From assembly GCA_017549505.1 (NCBI GenBank), contig JAFYUS010000064.1, positions 1 through 64,000 on the forward strand: a DNA stretch of 64,000 nucleotides, read 5' to 3'. The stretch is from Bacteroidales bacterium. Lineage in GTDB: Bacteria; Bacteroidota; Bacteroidia; Bacteroidales; UBA932. Both the position numbers and the translations under genes were made by a program. Of this stretch, positions 42,192-49,715 are shown in pieces. The notes beneath the pieces were generated by a model. That model searched no databases. It saw only the letters and a list, made by a program, of their open reading frames with translations, and was not told the DNA's origin. Numbering within the stretch: position 1 is the first letter of the stretch; each line of letters begins with the position of its first letter.

Positions 42192-44243
42192 ATGAAAAGA
42201 ATCTTTAAAGTTCTGTCTATGGCGCTGGTAGCTGCATTGGCTATCTCATGCTATGATGACACAAAGGTTTGGGAGAAGCTCGATTCTCTCGAAGCAAAGC
42301 TGACTGAGCTCACATCACAGGTCAACTCGGTTTCAAGCATCGTATCCGCTCTTGAGCAGAAGGTATACGTGAAGGCTGTGACTGAAGTTACCGGAGGTTA
42401 TGAGATTGAATTCACAGACGGTAAGAAGGTTACTGTAAAGGATGGTAAGGACGGCGCGAACGCTCCTGAAATCGGTGCAACAAAGGATGTTGACGGAATC
42501 TATTACTGGACTCTCGGTGGCGAGTGGCTTCTTGATGCTGCCGGCAACAAGGTTCCTGCAGGTATGGGCCAGCCTAAGCTCAAGACAGAGAACGGTCAGT
42601 GGTACATCTCTGCTGACGGTAAGGAATGGGCTCTCATCGGACCGGATGTAGCTTGTACAATCAAGAACGTTGCTGTTGCTGCTGATGCTGTTACCTTCAC
42701 ACTTGCTGACGGTACTGAAATCGTCATTCCTCTCGTACAGGTGATCGACATCACATTTGATATTCCTGAAGTGGTTGTATACGGTGAAGAGACACTTGAG
42801 TTCTCTTATGTGATCACAGGTGGTACTGAGAAGAACCGTGTTGCAGCTATCTGTACATCAGGAGTCGCTTCAGTTACTGCAACTGATGCAAACAATGGTG
42901 TGATCAAGATTTCTTCTCTTGTAGGCGCAGATTTCGAGTGTACTGTATTCGTTACTGACGGTGTAGAGAGAACTATCTTCAAGACTCTCAAGTTCAGGTC
43001 AGGTGTATTCACTACTGAGGAAGATGAAATCTATGTTGGTTTCGATGCAACTGCTCTTACTATTCCAGTAGCGACAAGCATGGAATTCGTTGTGACTCCG
43101 GAGTGTGACTGGATTACCCTTGCAGCTGAGACAAAGGCTGAGGTCAAGACTGAGGAAATCGTTCTTAACGTTGCTGCAAATGCCGATATGGCTTCAAGAT
43201 CTGCATATGTTTCTTTCGTTCCGAAGGATGAAGCAGCTGCTGACATGGCATTCAAGGTAGCAGTCTTCCAGACAGGTCATGCAAATAAGGTATGGTCTGC
43301 AGAAGTAAAGGATATCGAGGGTTATGATCCAACTCAGAGAGTTAAGCTCGCCAAGTATGGTGATTATATCCTTCTCGCAAACACAACCAAGGTTTATCTC
43401 CTTAATCCGGCTGACGGTGCTGTAGTATCTACTATCGATATGCCGGCTGGCTTCGCTGCCCATAATGTGCTTGTTGACGATGCAGGTAATGTTCTTATCG
43501 GTTCAGATGCATTGGACGGAGCTGGTGATGTGACTCTTTATTATGTGGCTGATCCTTTCAATCCTGTACCAGAGCCAATTTTCAGCTGGAATGCAGGCAA
43601 TTACTATTGCGTAGGAGCTGGTAATATCCGCGTGAAGGGTAATGTAAAGGATGATGCAGTTATCACAGCGGTTGTAACTGACGGTGCAGGTGGAGCATGT
43701 CTCGCTTGGGAAGTAGTTGATGGCGTAGTAGGTGACTGGAAATGGACAAACCCTCCATATACTAACTGGAATGTTCCTTCTCTCTGCTTTGCTCCTCTTG
43801 GTGCAACTATGGCTGACGGATTCTTCTATATCGGTTACGGTGGAGACTACAACCTTCAGTATACTTCTACATTCGTAGCTGGTGGCGGTACAACATGGGC
43901 ACCTACATACGTTACAGGTTCATCATGGATGGAGAACTACAACTGTATCGCAACTGCAACATGGAAAGAGAACAAGTACGCTGCTATCGTAATGGGTTGC
44001 CACTTCGATTATGATGCTGCTGATGCAGTTCTTCTTGACGTAAATGATCCTGCAGCAGCAAAGTTTGTATACAAGCATGCAGGTGACGGAGATGCTGATT
44101 GGGATTGGGGAGCAGGTGTGAACAACTCATGGACCGCTGGCGGTACATACAGCGACGTTCTTCTTGTCCCAACAGCTGACACACTCCTTATGGTTTATGT
44201 TGACAGCAACTACGGTACAATCGGTTGCGTAGCAATCCAGTAA
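42192..44243 (+). CDS. DUF4988-type lipoprotein sharing the C-terminal domain of its neighbour
   Basis: The lipobox ALAISC is followed by a short coiled coil (VWEKLDSLEAKLTELTSQVNS) and GYEIEFTDGKKVTVKDGKDG, the DUF4988 pattern. YYWTLGGEWLLDAAGNKVPA follows. One BACON-like repeat (TPECDWITLAAET) leads to the C-terminal domain starting VKDIEGYDPTQRVKLAKYGD, with LLANTTKVYLLNPADGAVVST and FFYIGYGGDYNLQYTS. These match the upstream gene closely, so part of the gene was duplicated. It has 683 residues and is last in the operon, before a strong terminator. Confidence 0.78.
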   Translation: MKRIFKVLSMALVAALAISCYDDTKVWEKLDSLEAKLTELTSQVNSVSSIVSALEQKVYVKAVTEVTGGYEIEFTDGKKVTVKDGKDGANAPEIGATKDVDGIYYWTLGGEWLLDAAGNKVPAGMGQPKLKTENGQWYISADGKEWALIGPDVACTIKNVAVAADAVTFTLADGTEIVIPLVQVIDITFDIPEVVVYGEETLEFSYVITGGTEKNRVAAICTSGVASVTATDANNGVIKISSLVGADFECTVFVTDGVERTIFKTLKFRSGVFTTEEDEIYVGFDATALTIPVATSMEFVVTPECDWITLAAETKAEVKTEEIVLNVAANADMASRSAYVSFVPKDEAAADMAFKVAVFQTGHANKVWSAEVKDIEGYDPTQRVKLAKYGDYILLANTTKVYLLNPADGAVVSTIDMPAGFAAHNVLVDDAGNVLIGSDALDGAGDVTLYYVADPFNPVPEPIFSWNAGNYYCVGAGNIRVKGNVKDDAVITAVVTDGAGGACLAWEVVDGVVGDWKWTNPPYTNWNVPSLCFAPLGATMADGFFYIGYGGDYNLQYTSTFVAGGGTTWAPTYVTGSSWMENYNCIATATWKENKYAAIVMGCHFDYDAADAVLLDVNDPAAAKFVYKHAGDGDADWDWGAGVNNSWTAGGTYSDVLLVPTADTLLMVYVDSNYGTIGCVAIQ

Positions 44244-44254
44244 TATACTATTGA

Positions 44255-44301
44255 CATGCAGTCGGAAAAATTCCGACTGCATGAATTTATTTTTTATTTT
44301 T
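44255..44301 (+). terminator. Rho-independent terminator of the SusCD operon
   Basis: 13-bp perfect stem CATGCAGTCGGAA / TTCCGACTGCATG with loop AAA, then a T-rich run (44287-44301), 11 bases after the last stop of the operon. Confidence 0.85.
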
Positions 44302-44302
44302 G
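44295..44302 (+). promoter_or_regulatory. -7 promoter element for the epimerase gene
   Basis: TATTTTTG overlaps the T-tract of the preceding terminator and ends 32 bases before the ATG at 44335. Confidence 0.55.
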
Positions 44303-44334
44303 TACGATCAATCTGAATCGTTAAACAAGAAAAT

Positions 44335-45498
44335 ATGGATTTTAAGAAACTTGCAGAGCAATATAAAAGTGAACTCTTGGACAGTGTCCTTCCTTTCTGG
44401 CTGGAGAAGTCGCAGGATCTCGAGTACGGCGGATATTTCAGCTGCCTCGACCGTGACGGAAGCGTGTTCGATACGGACAAGTTCATCTGGTTGCAGGGTA
44501 GGGAAGTCTGGATGTTCGCTATGCTCTATAACAAGGTTGAAAAGAAGCAGGAGTGGCTTGACTGTGCTGTTCAGGGAGCGGAGTTCCTTAAGAAGTATGC
44601 GCACGACGGTAACTACGACTTCTATTTCTCTGTAACCCGTGAGGGCCAGCCGATAATCCAGCCATACAACATCTTCTCGAACACCTTTGCCTGCATGGCT
44701 TTCGCCCAGCTGGCTGAAGCTACAGGCAGCGAGGAGTATAAGGAGATTGCCCTGAAGACATTCCAGAGGATCCTTGACCGTCGCAACGACCCTAAGGGAC
44801 GTTGGGAGAAGTCATATCCGGGAACACGTCCGATGAAGGGCTTCGCCCTTCCGATGATCATCTGCAACATGGCTCTTGAGGTGGAGAACATCCTTGAGGA
44901 CAAGAGCATGCTTGACCAGACCATCGACGAGTGTCTCAGCGAAATCCTCAATGTGTTCTATCATCCTGAATATGGAGTCATGCTTGAGAACGTTTCTCCT
45001 GACGGAACCCCTATCGACTGCTTCGAAGGACGAGAGATCAACCCGGGTCATGACCTCGAGGCTCTCTGGTTCATGATGAACCTCGGTATCCGCAGAAACG
45101 ACAAGGCACTCATCGACAAGTGCGTAGAGATCGCCCTCAGTGTAATCGACTTCGGATGGGATAAGGAATACGGCGGAATCTTCTACTTCCAGGACATCAA
45201 GAAGGCTCCTATGCAGAAGCTCGAGTGGGACCAGAAACTCTGGTGGGTACATCTTGAGTCTGCAATCTGTATGATCAAGGGATACCAGCTGACCGGCAAC
45301 GAGCAGTGCCTTGAGTGGTTCAAGAAACTCCACGATTACATGTGGACGCATTTCAAGGATGCCGAGTACCCTGAGTGGTACGGCTACCTGAACCGTCGCG
45401 GTGAAGTTCTTCTTACCCTCAAGGGTGGAAAGTGGAAGGGATGCTTCCACGTCCCAAGAGGACTCTACCAGATCTGGCAGATTCTCGAAACACTTTAA
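44335..45498 (+). CDS. N-acylglucosamine 2-epimerase (AGE/RenBP-like)
   Basis: The 387-residue protein is an alpha/alpha-barrel epimerase. The motifs FIWLQGREVWMFAMLYN, NIFSNTFACMAFAQLAEATG, GREINPGHDLEALWFMM, GGIFYFQDIKK, QKLWWVHLESAICM and KWKGCFHVPRGL match mammalian renin-binding protein (GlcNAc 2-epimerase) closely by eye. The histidines in NPGHDLEA and CFHVPR are the expected catalytic pair. It would interconvert GlcNAc and ManNAc in the cytoplasm. Cellobiose 2-epimerase is the main alternative, but the RenBP-type motifs argue against it. Confidence 0.87.
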   Translation: MDFKKLAEQYKSELLDSVLPFWLEKSQDLEYGGYFSCLDRDGSVFDTDKFIWLQGREVWMFAMLYNKVEKKQEWLDCAVQGAEFLKKYAHDGNYDFYFSVTREGQPIIQPYNIFSNTFACMAFAQLAEATGSEEYKEIALKTFQRILDRRNDPKGRWEKSYPGTRPMKGFALPMIICNMALEVENILEDKSMLDQTIDECLSEILNVFYHPEYGVMLENVSPDGTPIDCFEGREINPGHDLEALWFMMNLGIRRNDKALIDKCVEIALSVIDFGWDKEYGGIFYFQDIKKAPMQKLEWDQKLWWVHLESAICMIKGYQLTGNEQCLEWFKKLHDYMWTHFKDAEYPEWYGYLNRRGEVLLTLKGGKWKGCFHVPRGLYQIWQILETL

Positions 45499-45506
45499 GT
45501 TACTAG

Positions 45507-45609
45507 ATTAAAAACGACTGACTGTTATATAAGTGACATGCCACCCCCGGCTAGGGGGACCCCTCGAAGAGGGAGGGGGTCACTGGTATAACAGTCAGTC
45601 GTTTTTAAT
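45507..45609. repeat. Nested palindrome between convergent genes (family member 1)
   Basis: The outer arms are 23 bp and perfect (45507-45529 with 45587-45609). The interior is GC-rich: TGCCACCCCCGGCTAGGGGG, then hairpin CCCTC-GAA-GAGGG (45561-45573), then AGGGGG. It lies between the epimerase and DUF5009 stops. Related elements are at 48438-48538 and 60904-61007. Confidence 0.85.
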
Positions 45610-45625
45610 GCGGACCTTTAAGCTG

Positions 45626-47008
45626 CTAGCTTCTCCAGAAGAGTTTCCTGCGGGTGAAGAAGCAGGTAACGGCGACCATCAGAAGGGTGAAGACCAGGCC
45701 TCTTATAACGCCCCAGAAAGGCGAGCCGACGCTTATTGCGTCAAGCCAGGCGGTGATTCCGCACAGTGTCAGGACCGGACCTGTGAAGAAGCTGGTGACG
45801 GTATATGCAAGCATAGGGTTCTGACCGCATCCGCTCAGACCACGTCCCTTTATCTGCCATTTGAGTTCCAATGCGAGGACGAAGGCTCCGGTAAGGGCTG
45901 TCATGCCTGTGGTAGTGAGCATGTACGACAGGTTGCAATAGTCTTTTGTGATACCTCCGTCGATAGGGTCGAAGAGGATGCCGACAAGCATGAATCCAAA
46001 ACCGAAGTAGCCGAGCCATGTCATGATGTTGCGTCTCTTCCATGTAAGTACGACAAATACAGCACAAAGTACAGCGGAAATTACAAGGTCAGCTACAAGA
46101 TGTCTTGTAAAGAGTCCCCAGAGCTGAACAAGCATAGCAACGAGGGCAATGACTCCTGCTGCAATATGGTGGCTGTCTATCTGAACGGTCTCTCCGGATC
46201 TTGAGTGTTCGAGAAGCTTGTCGCCGACTATTGAGCCGGCAAGGGCGATGACAAGGTACTGGAGATATCCCCACGAGAAGAACCATCCGATGCTGCCCAT
46301 GGCAGGTACCCATGAAAGAACTTCCGGAGTGTACGAGCTCAAAGCCTTGAGCGCAATGATGAACAGAAGCACAAGCCAGCGCAGACGGATGCTGTCTTTA
46401 GTGAACATCCAGAGAAGACCTCCGAAGATCGCAACGTTTGCAAGGATCATGATGATCACGTCGCTGCTCCATCTGCTGAGTGTCAGTCCCATGTAATCCG
46501 TTCCGACAAAAGCCATCACGACAAGCAGGAACATGCCTGCGTTATTGATCAGACGGCATTTCTTCTCGTCCTTCAGCCTTACAAGAGACATGAACATTAC
46601 ACCCCACAGGACAATCTGGAACAGACCCTTGACAAAGTAAGGACGAGGGCTGGCGCCGATAGAATAGGCGTTGCCGAGCACGATGGCAAAGATGGTCAGG
46701 GTAAGCCATCTGCGGAACAGACTTCCTGCGACTTCCCATCTGCTGACCCCGTTCTCCAACCTCTTGCGCATGGCAAGAGGAAATGCAGCTCCCATAGTGA
46801 AGAGGAAGAAAGGGAAGACGAGGTCCACCCATGTGATTCCAGCAACGTCAGGGTTGAATGCATAGGTCGGAGGGGGAGTCTGACCATGGAACATCCATGC
46901 AGGCAGGTCCGAGTTATAACCGATATTCGCGCATAGGATCATCGCGAATATCGTTATGCCACGCAGGATGTCGATGGTTATTATTCTTTTGTTGGATAGT
47001 GAAGCCAT
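45626..47008 (-). CDS. DUF5009 / NagX-like inner-membrane protein
   Basis: The 460-residue protein has about 11 hydrophobic helices. It starts with RIITIDILRGITIFAMIL and then WVDLVFPFFLFTMGAAFPLAM, which resemble heparan-alpha-glucosaminide N-acetyltransferase relatives (DUF5009/NagX). NagX proteins are encoded in GlcNAc-use regulons of other bacteria. Acetyl transfer to amino sugars across the membrane, or a transport role, has been suggested. Its ATG overlaps the stop of the phosphatase gene upstream by one base. It is the last gene of the CE2-phosphatase-DUF5009 operon. Confidence 0.82.
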   Translation of the reverse strand: MASLSNKRIITIDILRGITIFAMILCANIGYNSDLPAWMFHGQTPPPTYAFNPDVAGITWVDLVFPFFLFTMGAAFPLAMRKRLENGVSRWEVAGSLFRRWLTLTIFAIVLGNAYSIGASPRPYFVKGLFQIVLWGVMFMSLVRLKDEKKCRLINNAGMFLLVVMAFVGTDYMGLTLSRWSSDVIIMILANVAIFGGLLWMFTKDSIRLRWLVLLFIIALKALSSYTPEVLSWVPAMGSIGWFFSWGYLQYLVIALAGSIVGDKLLEHSRSGETVQIDSHHIAAGVIALVAMLVQLWGLFTRHLVADLVISAVLCAVFVVLTWKRRNIMTWLGYFGFGFMLVGILFDPIDGGITKDYCNLSYMLTTTGMTALTGAFVLALELKWQIKGRGLSGCGQNPMLAYTVTSFFTGPVLTLCGITAWLDAISVGSPFWGVIRGLVFTLLMVAVTCFFTRRKLFWRS

Positions 47009-48423
47009 TATCTTTCGATTGCCTTTGTGTATACTCTGCCGAAACGGTCTGTCACACGTACCTCAAGCTTCTTTGCGTCCTCGGACTTCTTTGCCCTGAA
47101 CATGTTTTCTGTTCTTGCAGCATATACCCAGTTTCTCTTGAGTTTTGACTGGTCCTTGTAAAGTTCTCTTGCAAGAGGATCCTTGTCCATGAATCTCTCC
47201 ATGTCGCAGACCTTGACTCCGTCCTCGAAGTACTCGACTTTCCATGTAGGGTCATAGTCCCAAACGTTCGCTACGACCTCACCAGGGAATGTAGGGTCGT
47301 CGACATATACCTTCATCTGATAGTCCAGAGGATGCCCGCATCCCTTGTAGATCCATGTGCTCTTCTCTCCGTCCATGTCGAAATGCTTGAAGCCTGCAGG
47401 AGAACCGTCGATGCATACTTCGCCGCACCACCATGCGCCGCAGAGGCCTGCAACGTTGATTTCTGTGATGTTTGGTGCGATCTGCTCGTAGTCTGCAGTG
47501 TGCATGTGACCTGAAAGAATCAGAGTCTCATATGGCTTGAGCATATCGTAGAGGGCTGTCTTGTTGCAGAGGTTGTCAACGATCACATCATATGAGAATG
47601 TGTCGCGGTCAGACTTGTCCAATGTGGTAGGGATGTGCATCGATACAACAACCTTTGATCCCTTCGGTACATAAGAAAGGTCTTTCTCAAGCCATGCGAG
47701 CTGTCGCTCGTCAAGATATCCTATGTAATACCAGTCACGGCCGAGGAAGAAGTTGTCGTTGAGGACGATGTAATGTACCTTTCCTACGTTGAACGAATAC
47801 CAGCAAGGACCGAACATGTCTTCATAGTTGGTCATCGAAGTCTCATACGAGCGGCCGTAGTTGGTCATGTCGTGGTTTCCGATGACATACCTGTAATCGA
47901 TACCGGTCTTGTCCATCACCTTGTTATATTCAGGATAGATGCTGTGGTCCCATCCTACGATGTCTCCAAGGCAGAGTCCGAATGTATATTCTCCGTCAAT
48001 TTCCTCGACATATGCAGCGATATCCTCGGCATGGTTGGCGAGTTCAGGAAGTTCATCCCTGTCGCTGATCTGTGGGTCTGCGATTACGATGACGTTGTGG
48101 TTGGTGTCATCCTTGGCATTCTTTTCCACGACGAAATCGTAGCTCTTGACCTTTTTCTTTATCTCCTTATAGAAAAGGTTCTTGCCCTTGAGGGTAGATG
48201 ATATGTAACCTGATGGAGTCGAAATGAACACAAATCTGCTGTCATCATCCGCATCCATCTCAAATCTTCCCTTCTCATCTGTCTGGACTGTATTCAGTCC
48301 GTCCGATACCACGACTCCGGCAACCGCCTTGCCTTCCGAGTCCTTCACAGTACCCTTGACCCTCTCCGCTTTCACTCCTACAGCTGCTCCTACAGCCAAA
48401 ATAAATAATAATATCTTCTTCAT
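47008..48423 (-). CDS. Secreted calcineurin-like metallophosphatase
   Basis: The 471-residue protein has a signal peptide (MKKILLFILAVGAAVGVKA), then a carboxypeptidase-regulatory-like domain (VKGTVKDSEGKAVAGVVVSD, about 22-95), a phosphoesterase domain with IADPQISD, LGDIVGWD, VIGNHDM, VSMHIP and LSGHMHTADY, and a C-terminal beta domain. The motifs supply two metal ions. It would remove phosphate from an exported or periplasmic substrate, which fits a locus that also encodes a phosphodiester glycosidase. Substrate unknown. Confidence 0.87.
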   Translation of the reverse strand: MKKILLFILAVGAAVGVKAERVKGTVKDSEGKAVAGVVVSDGLNTVQTDEKGRFEMDADDDSRFVFISTPSGYISSTLKGKNLFYKEIKKKVKSYDFVVEKNAKDDTNHNVIVIADPQISDRDELPELANHAEDIAAYVEEIDGEYTFGLCLGDIVGWDHSIYPEYNKVMDKTGIDYRYVIGNHDMTNYGRSYETSMTNYEDMFGPCWYSFNVGKVHYIVLNDNFFLGRDWYYIGYLDERQLAWLEKDLSYVPKGSKVVVSMHIPTTLDKSDRDTFSYDVIVDNLCNKTALYDMLKPYETLILSGHMHTADYEQIAPNITEINVAGLCGAWWCGEVCIDGSPAGFKHFDMDGEKSTWIYKGCGHPLDYQMKVYVDDPTFPGEVVANVWDYDPTWKVEYFEDGVKVCDMERFMDKDPLARELYKDQSKLKRNWVYAARTENMFRAKKSEDAKKLEVRVTDRFGRVYTKAIER

Positions 48424-48437
48424 AATTAATCATTATT

Positions 48438-48538
48438 TACCGGCAGGTGGGTTGGAAAACCGTGGCCGCCCATGGCCCCGTGAATGGGAGGGGCCCACGA
48501 AGTGGGAGGGATTTAGTTTTCCAACCCACCTGCCGGTA
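48438..48538. repeat. Nested palindrome between operon genes (family member 2)
   Basis: Outer arms of 23 bp are perfect (TACCGGCAGGTGGGTTGG... and its complement). The interior carries the hairpin CCCAC-GAA-GTGGG (48494-48506) followed by AGGG. It lies inside an operon, between the CE2 and phosphatase genes, so it is not just a terminator between convergent genes. Confidence 0.85.
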
Positions 48539-48544
48539 TATTAT

Positions 48545-49657
48545 TTATTTATAAGGTTTCTCCTCCATGTCCCAGCCGGTAAGCGTAGATATGTATGGTA
48601 TCACGCTGCTGGCCACCTTGATATGACCCTTGTAGTTAGGATGCCAGCTTGCTCCAAGCTCGTCAGTCTCATTGTGGATTCCCTTGGTAAGGCCGACATA
48701 TGTGAGATTGCTCAAGCCGCTCATCATACATGCATTACGGATGTAGTCGAAGCTGAAAGGAGTCACGTTTGATGCAAGGCAGAGGATCGGCATGTCTGCG
48801 CCGTAGTTTGCCTTGACCTTCTTGAGAAGTTCGATGTACCTTCCGGCAAATATTGTTTCATGCGGCTGGCGCGCAGTGGAGAAGTCGTTTGTGCACAGGT
48901 AGATGACTACAAGGTCAGGACGATATGGTGCATCTGAAGCGTTCCAGATGACCTCTTTCGACTCGTCGAAAGTCTGGCTGTATCTGTCAGGCATGTTGTA
49001 ACCCTGGCCGTAGTCGTCGTAGTTGCGGCAGATGCCCTGACCTGAGTGGCTTACAAGGTTGAAGTCCGCTCCGAAATATCTTGATGCTATCGCCGCGTAG
49101 GTGAGGTTACAGTTCTCGGTTTCGGCGAGGAACGGATCGTCCCTGTCCTGGCTTTCTGTACCGTATCCGCAAGTGTATGAGTCACCGATGAACTCGATGT
49201 GCCTTTCCTTGCGTCCGTCAGCCTGCAGGATCTCGCCTTCGGTCAGGAATGAATGTACTGTGAAACGACCCTGCTCGCCCTCGGTCCTCTTCTGGAGGAT
49301 GACCTCGTGCTCACCTTTGCCGAGTCCTTCAGCGAGAACGATTACGGTATCCTTGGCTCCCACCATGAATACTTTGTCGGCTTTCGGGCTCATCTCCTTG
49401 TCTGTCCACTGGTTGAACCAGCAGTTCTTTGTGTCGGAGCATTTCATGGCAAGGTAAGGGCCGTTGAACTTCACTCTGAAGTAGACTCCGCTCCAGTCGT
49501 ATGAAACTTCTGCGCCGTTCACCTGGGTTCTTCCTGTGAACTCGATACGGCTGTCAGATGCCGGAGTCTCGATGATTTCCTTTGCTTTCTTAGCTGAAAG
49601 GTCAGCTGTAAGTGACAATGCAAGGACTGTCAGCAGTACGGTTATCGTCTTGTGCAT
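48545..49657 (-). CDS. CE2-type carbohydrate esterase (SGNH fold)
   Basis: A signal peptide is followed by an N-terminal jelly-roll (about 30-150, RIEFTGRTQVNGAEVSYDWS, YLAMKCSD) and an SGNH hydrolase domain. The serine motif is EFIGDSYTCGYGTE, with a glycine in LVSHSGQGICRNY and the asparagine in YLCTNDF. The catalytic histidine is in LGASWHPNYKGH. The 370-residue layout is that of CE2 esterases, which remove acetyl groups from sugars, usually at O-6. It is first in a minus-strand operon with the phosphatase and DUF5009. Confidence 0.87.
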   Translation of the reverse strand: MHKTITVLLTVLALSLTADLSAKKAKEIIETPASDSRIEFTGRTQVNGAEVSYDWSGVYFRVKFNGPYLAMKCSDTKNCWFNQWTDKEMSPKADKVFMVGAKDTVIVLAEGLGKGEHEVILQKRTEGEQGRFTVHSFLTEGEILQADGRKERHIEFIGDSYTCGYGTESQDRDDPFLAETENCNLTYAAIASRYFGADFNLVSHSGQGICRNYDDYGQGYNMPDRYSQTFDESKEVIWNASDAPYRPDLVVIYLCTNDFSTARQPHETIFAGRYIELLKKVKANYGADMPILCLASNVTPFSFDYIRNACMMSGLSNLTYVGLTKGIHNETDELGASWHPNYKGHIKVASSVIPYISTLTGWDMEEKPYK

Positions 49658-49687
49658 ATCGTTTTGAATATTTTATTTAAGATTTTA

Positions 49688-49695
49688 CAAAGATA
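49688..49695 (-). promoter_or_regulatory. -7 promoter element for the CE2-phosphatase-DUF5009 operon
   Basis: TATCTTTG on the minus strand, 30 bases before the ATG at 49657. Confidence 0.65.
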
Positions 49696-49715
49696 GCTAT
49701 ATTTATTAAAATTAT

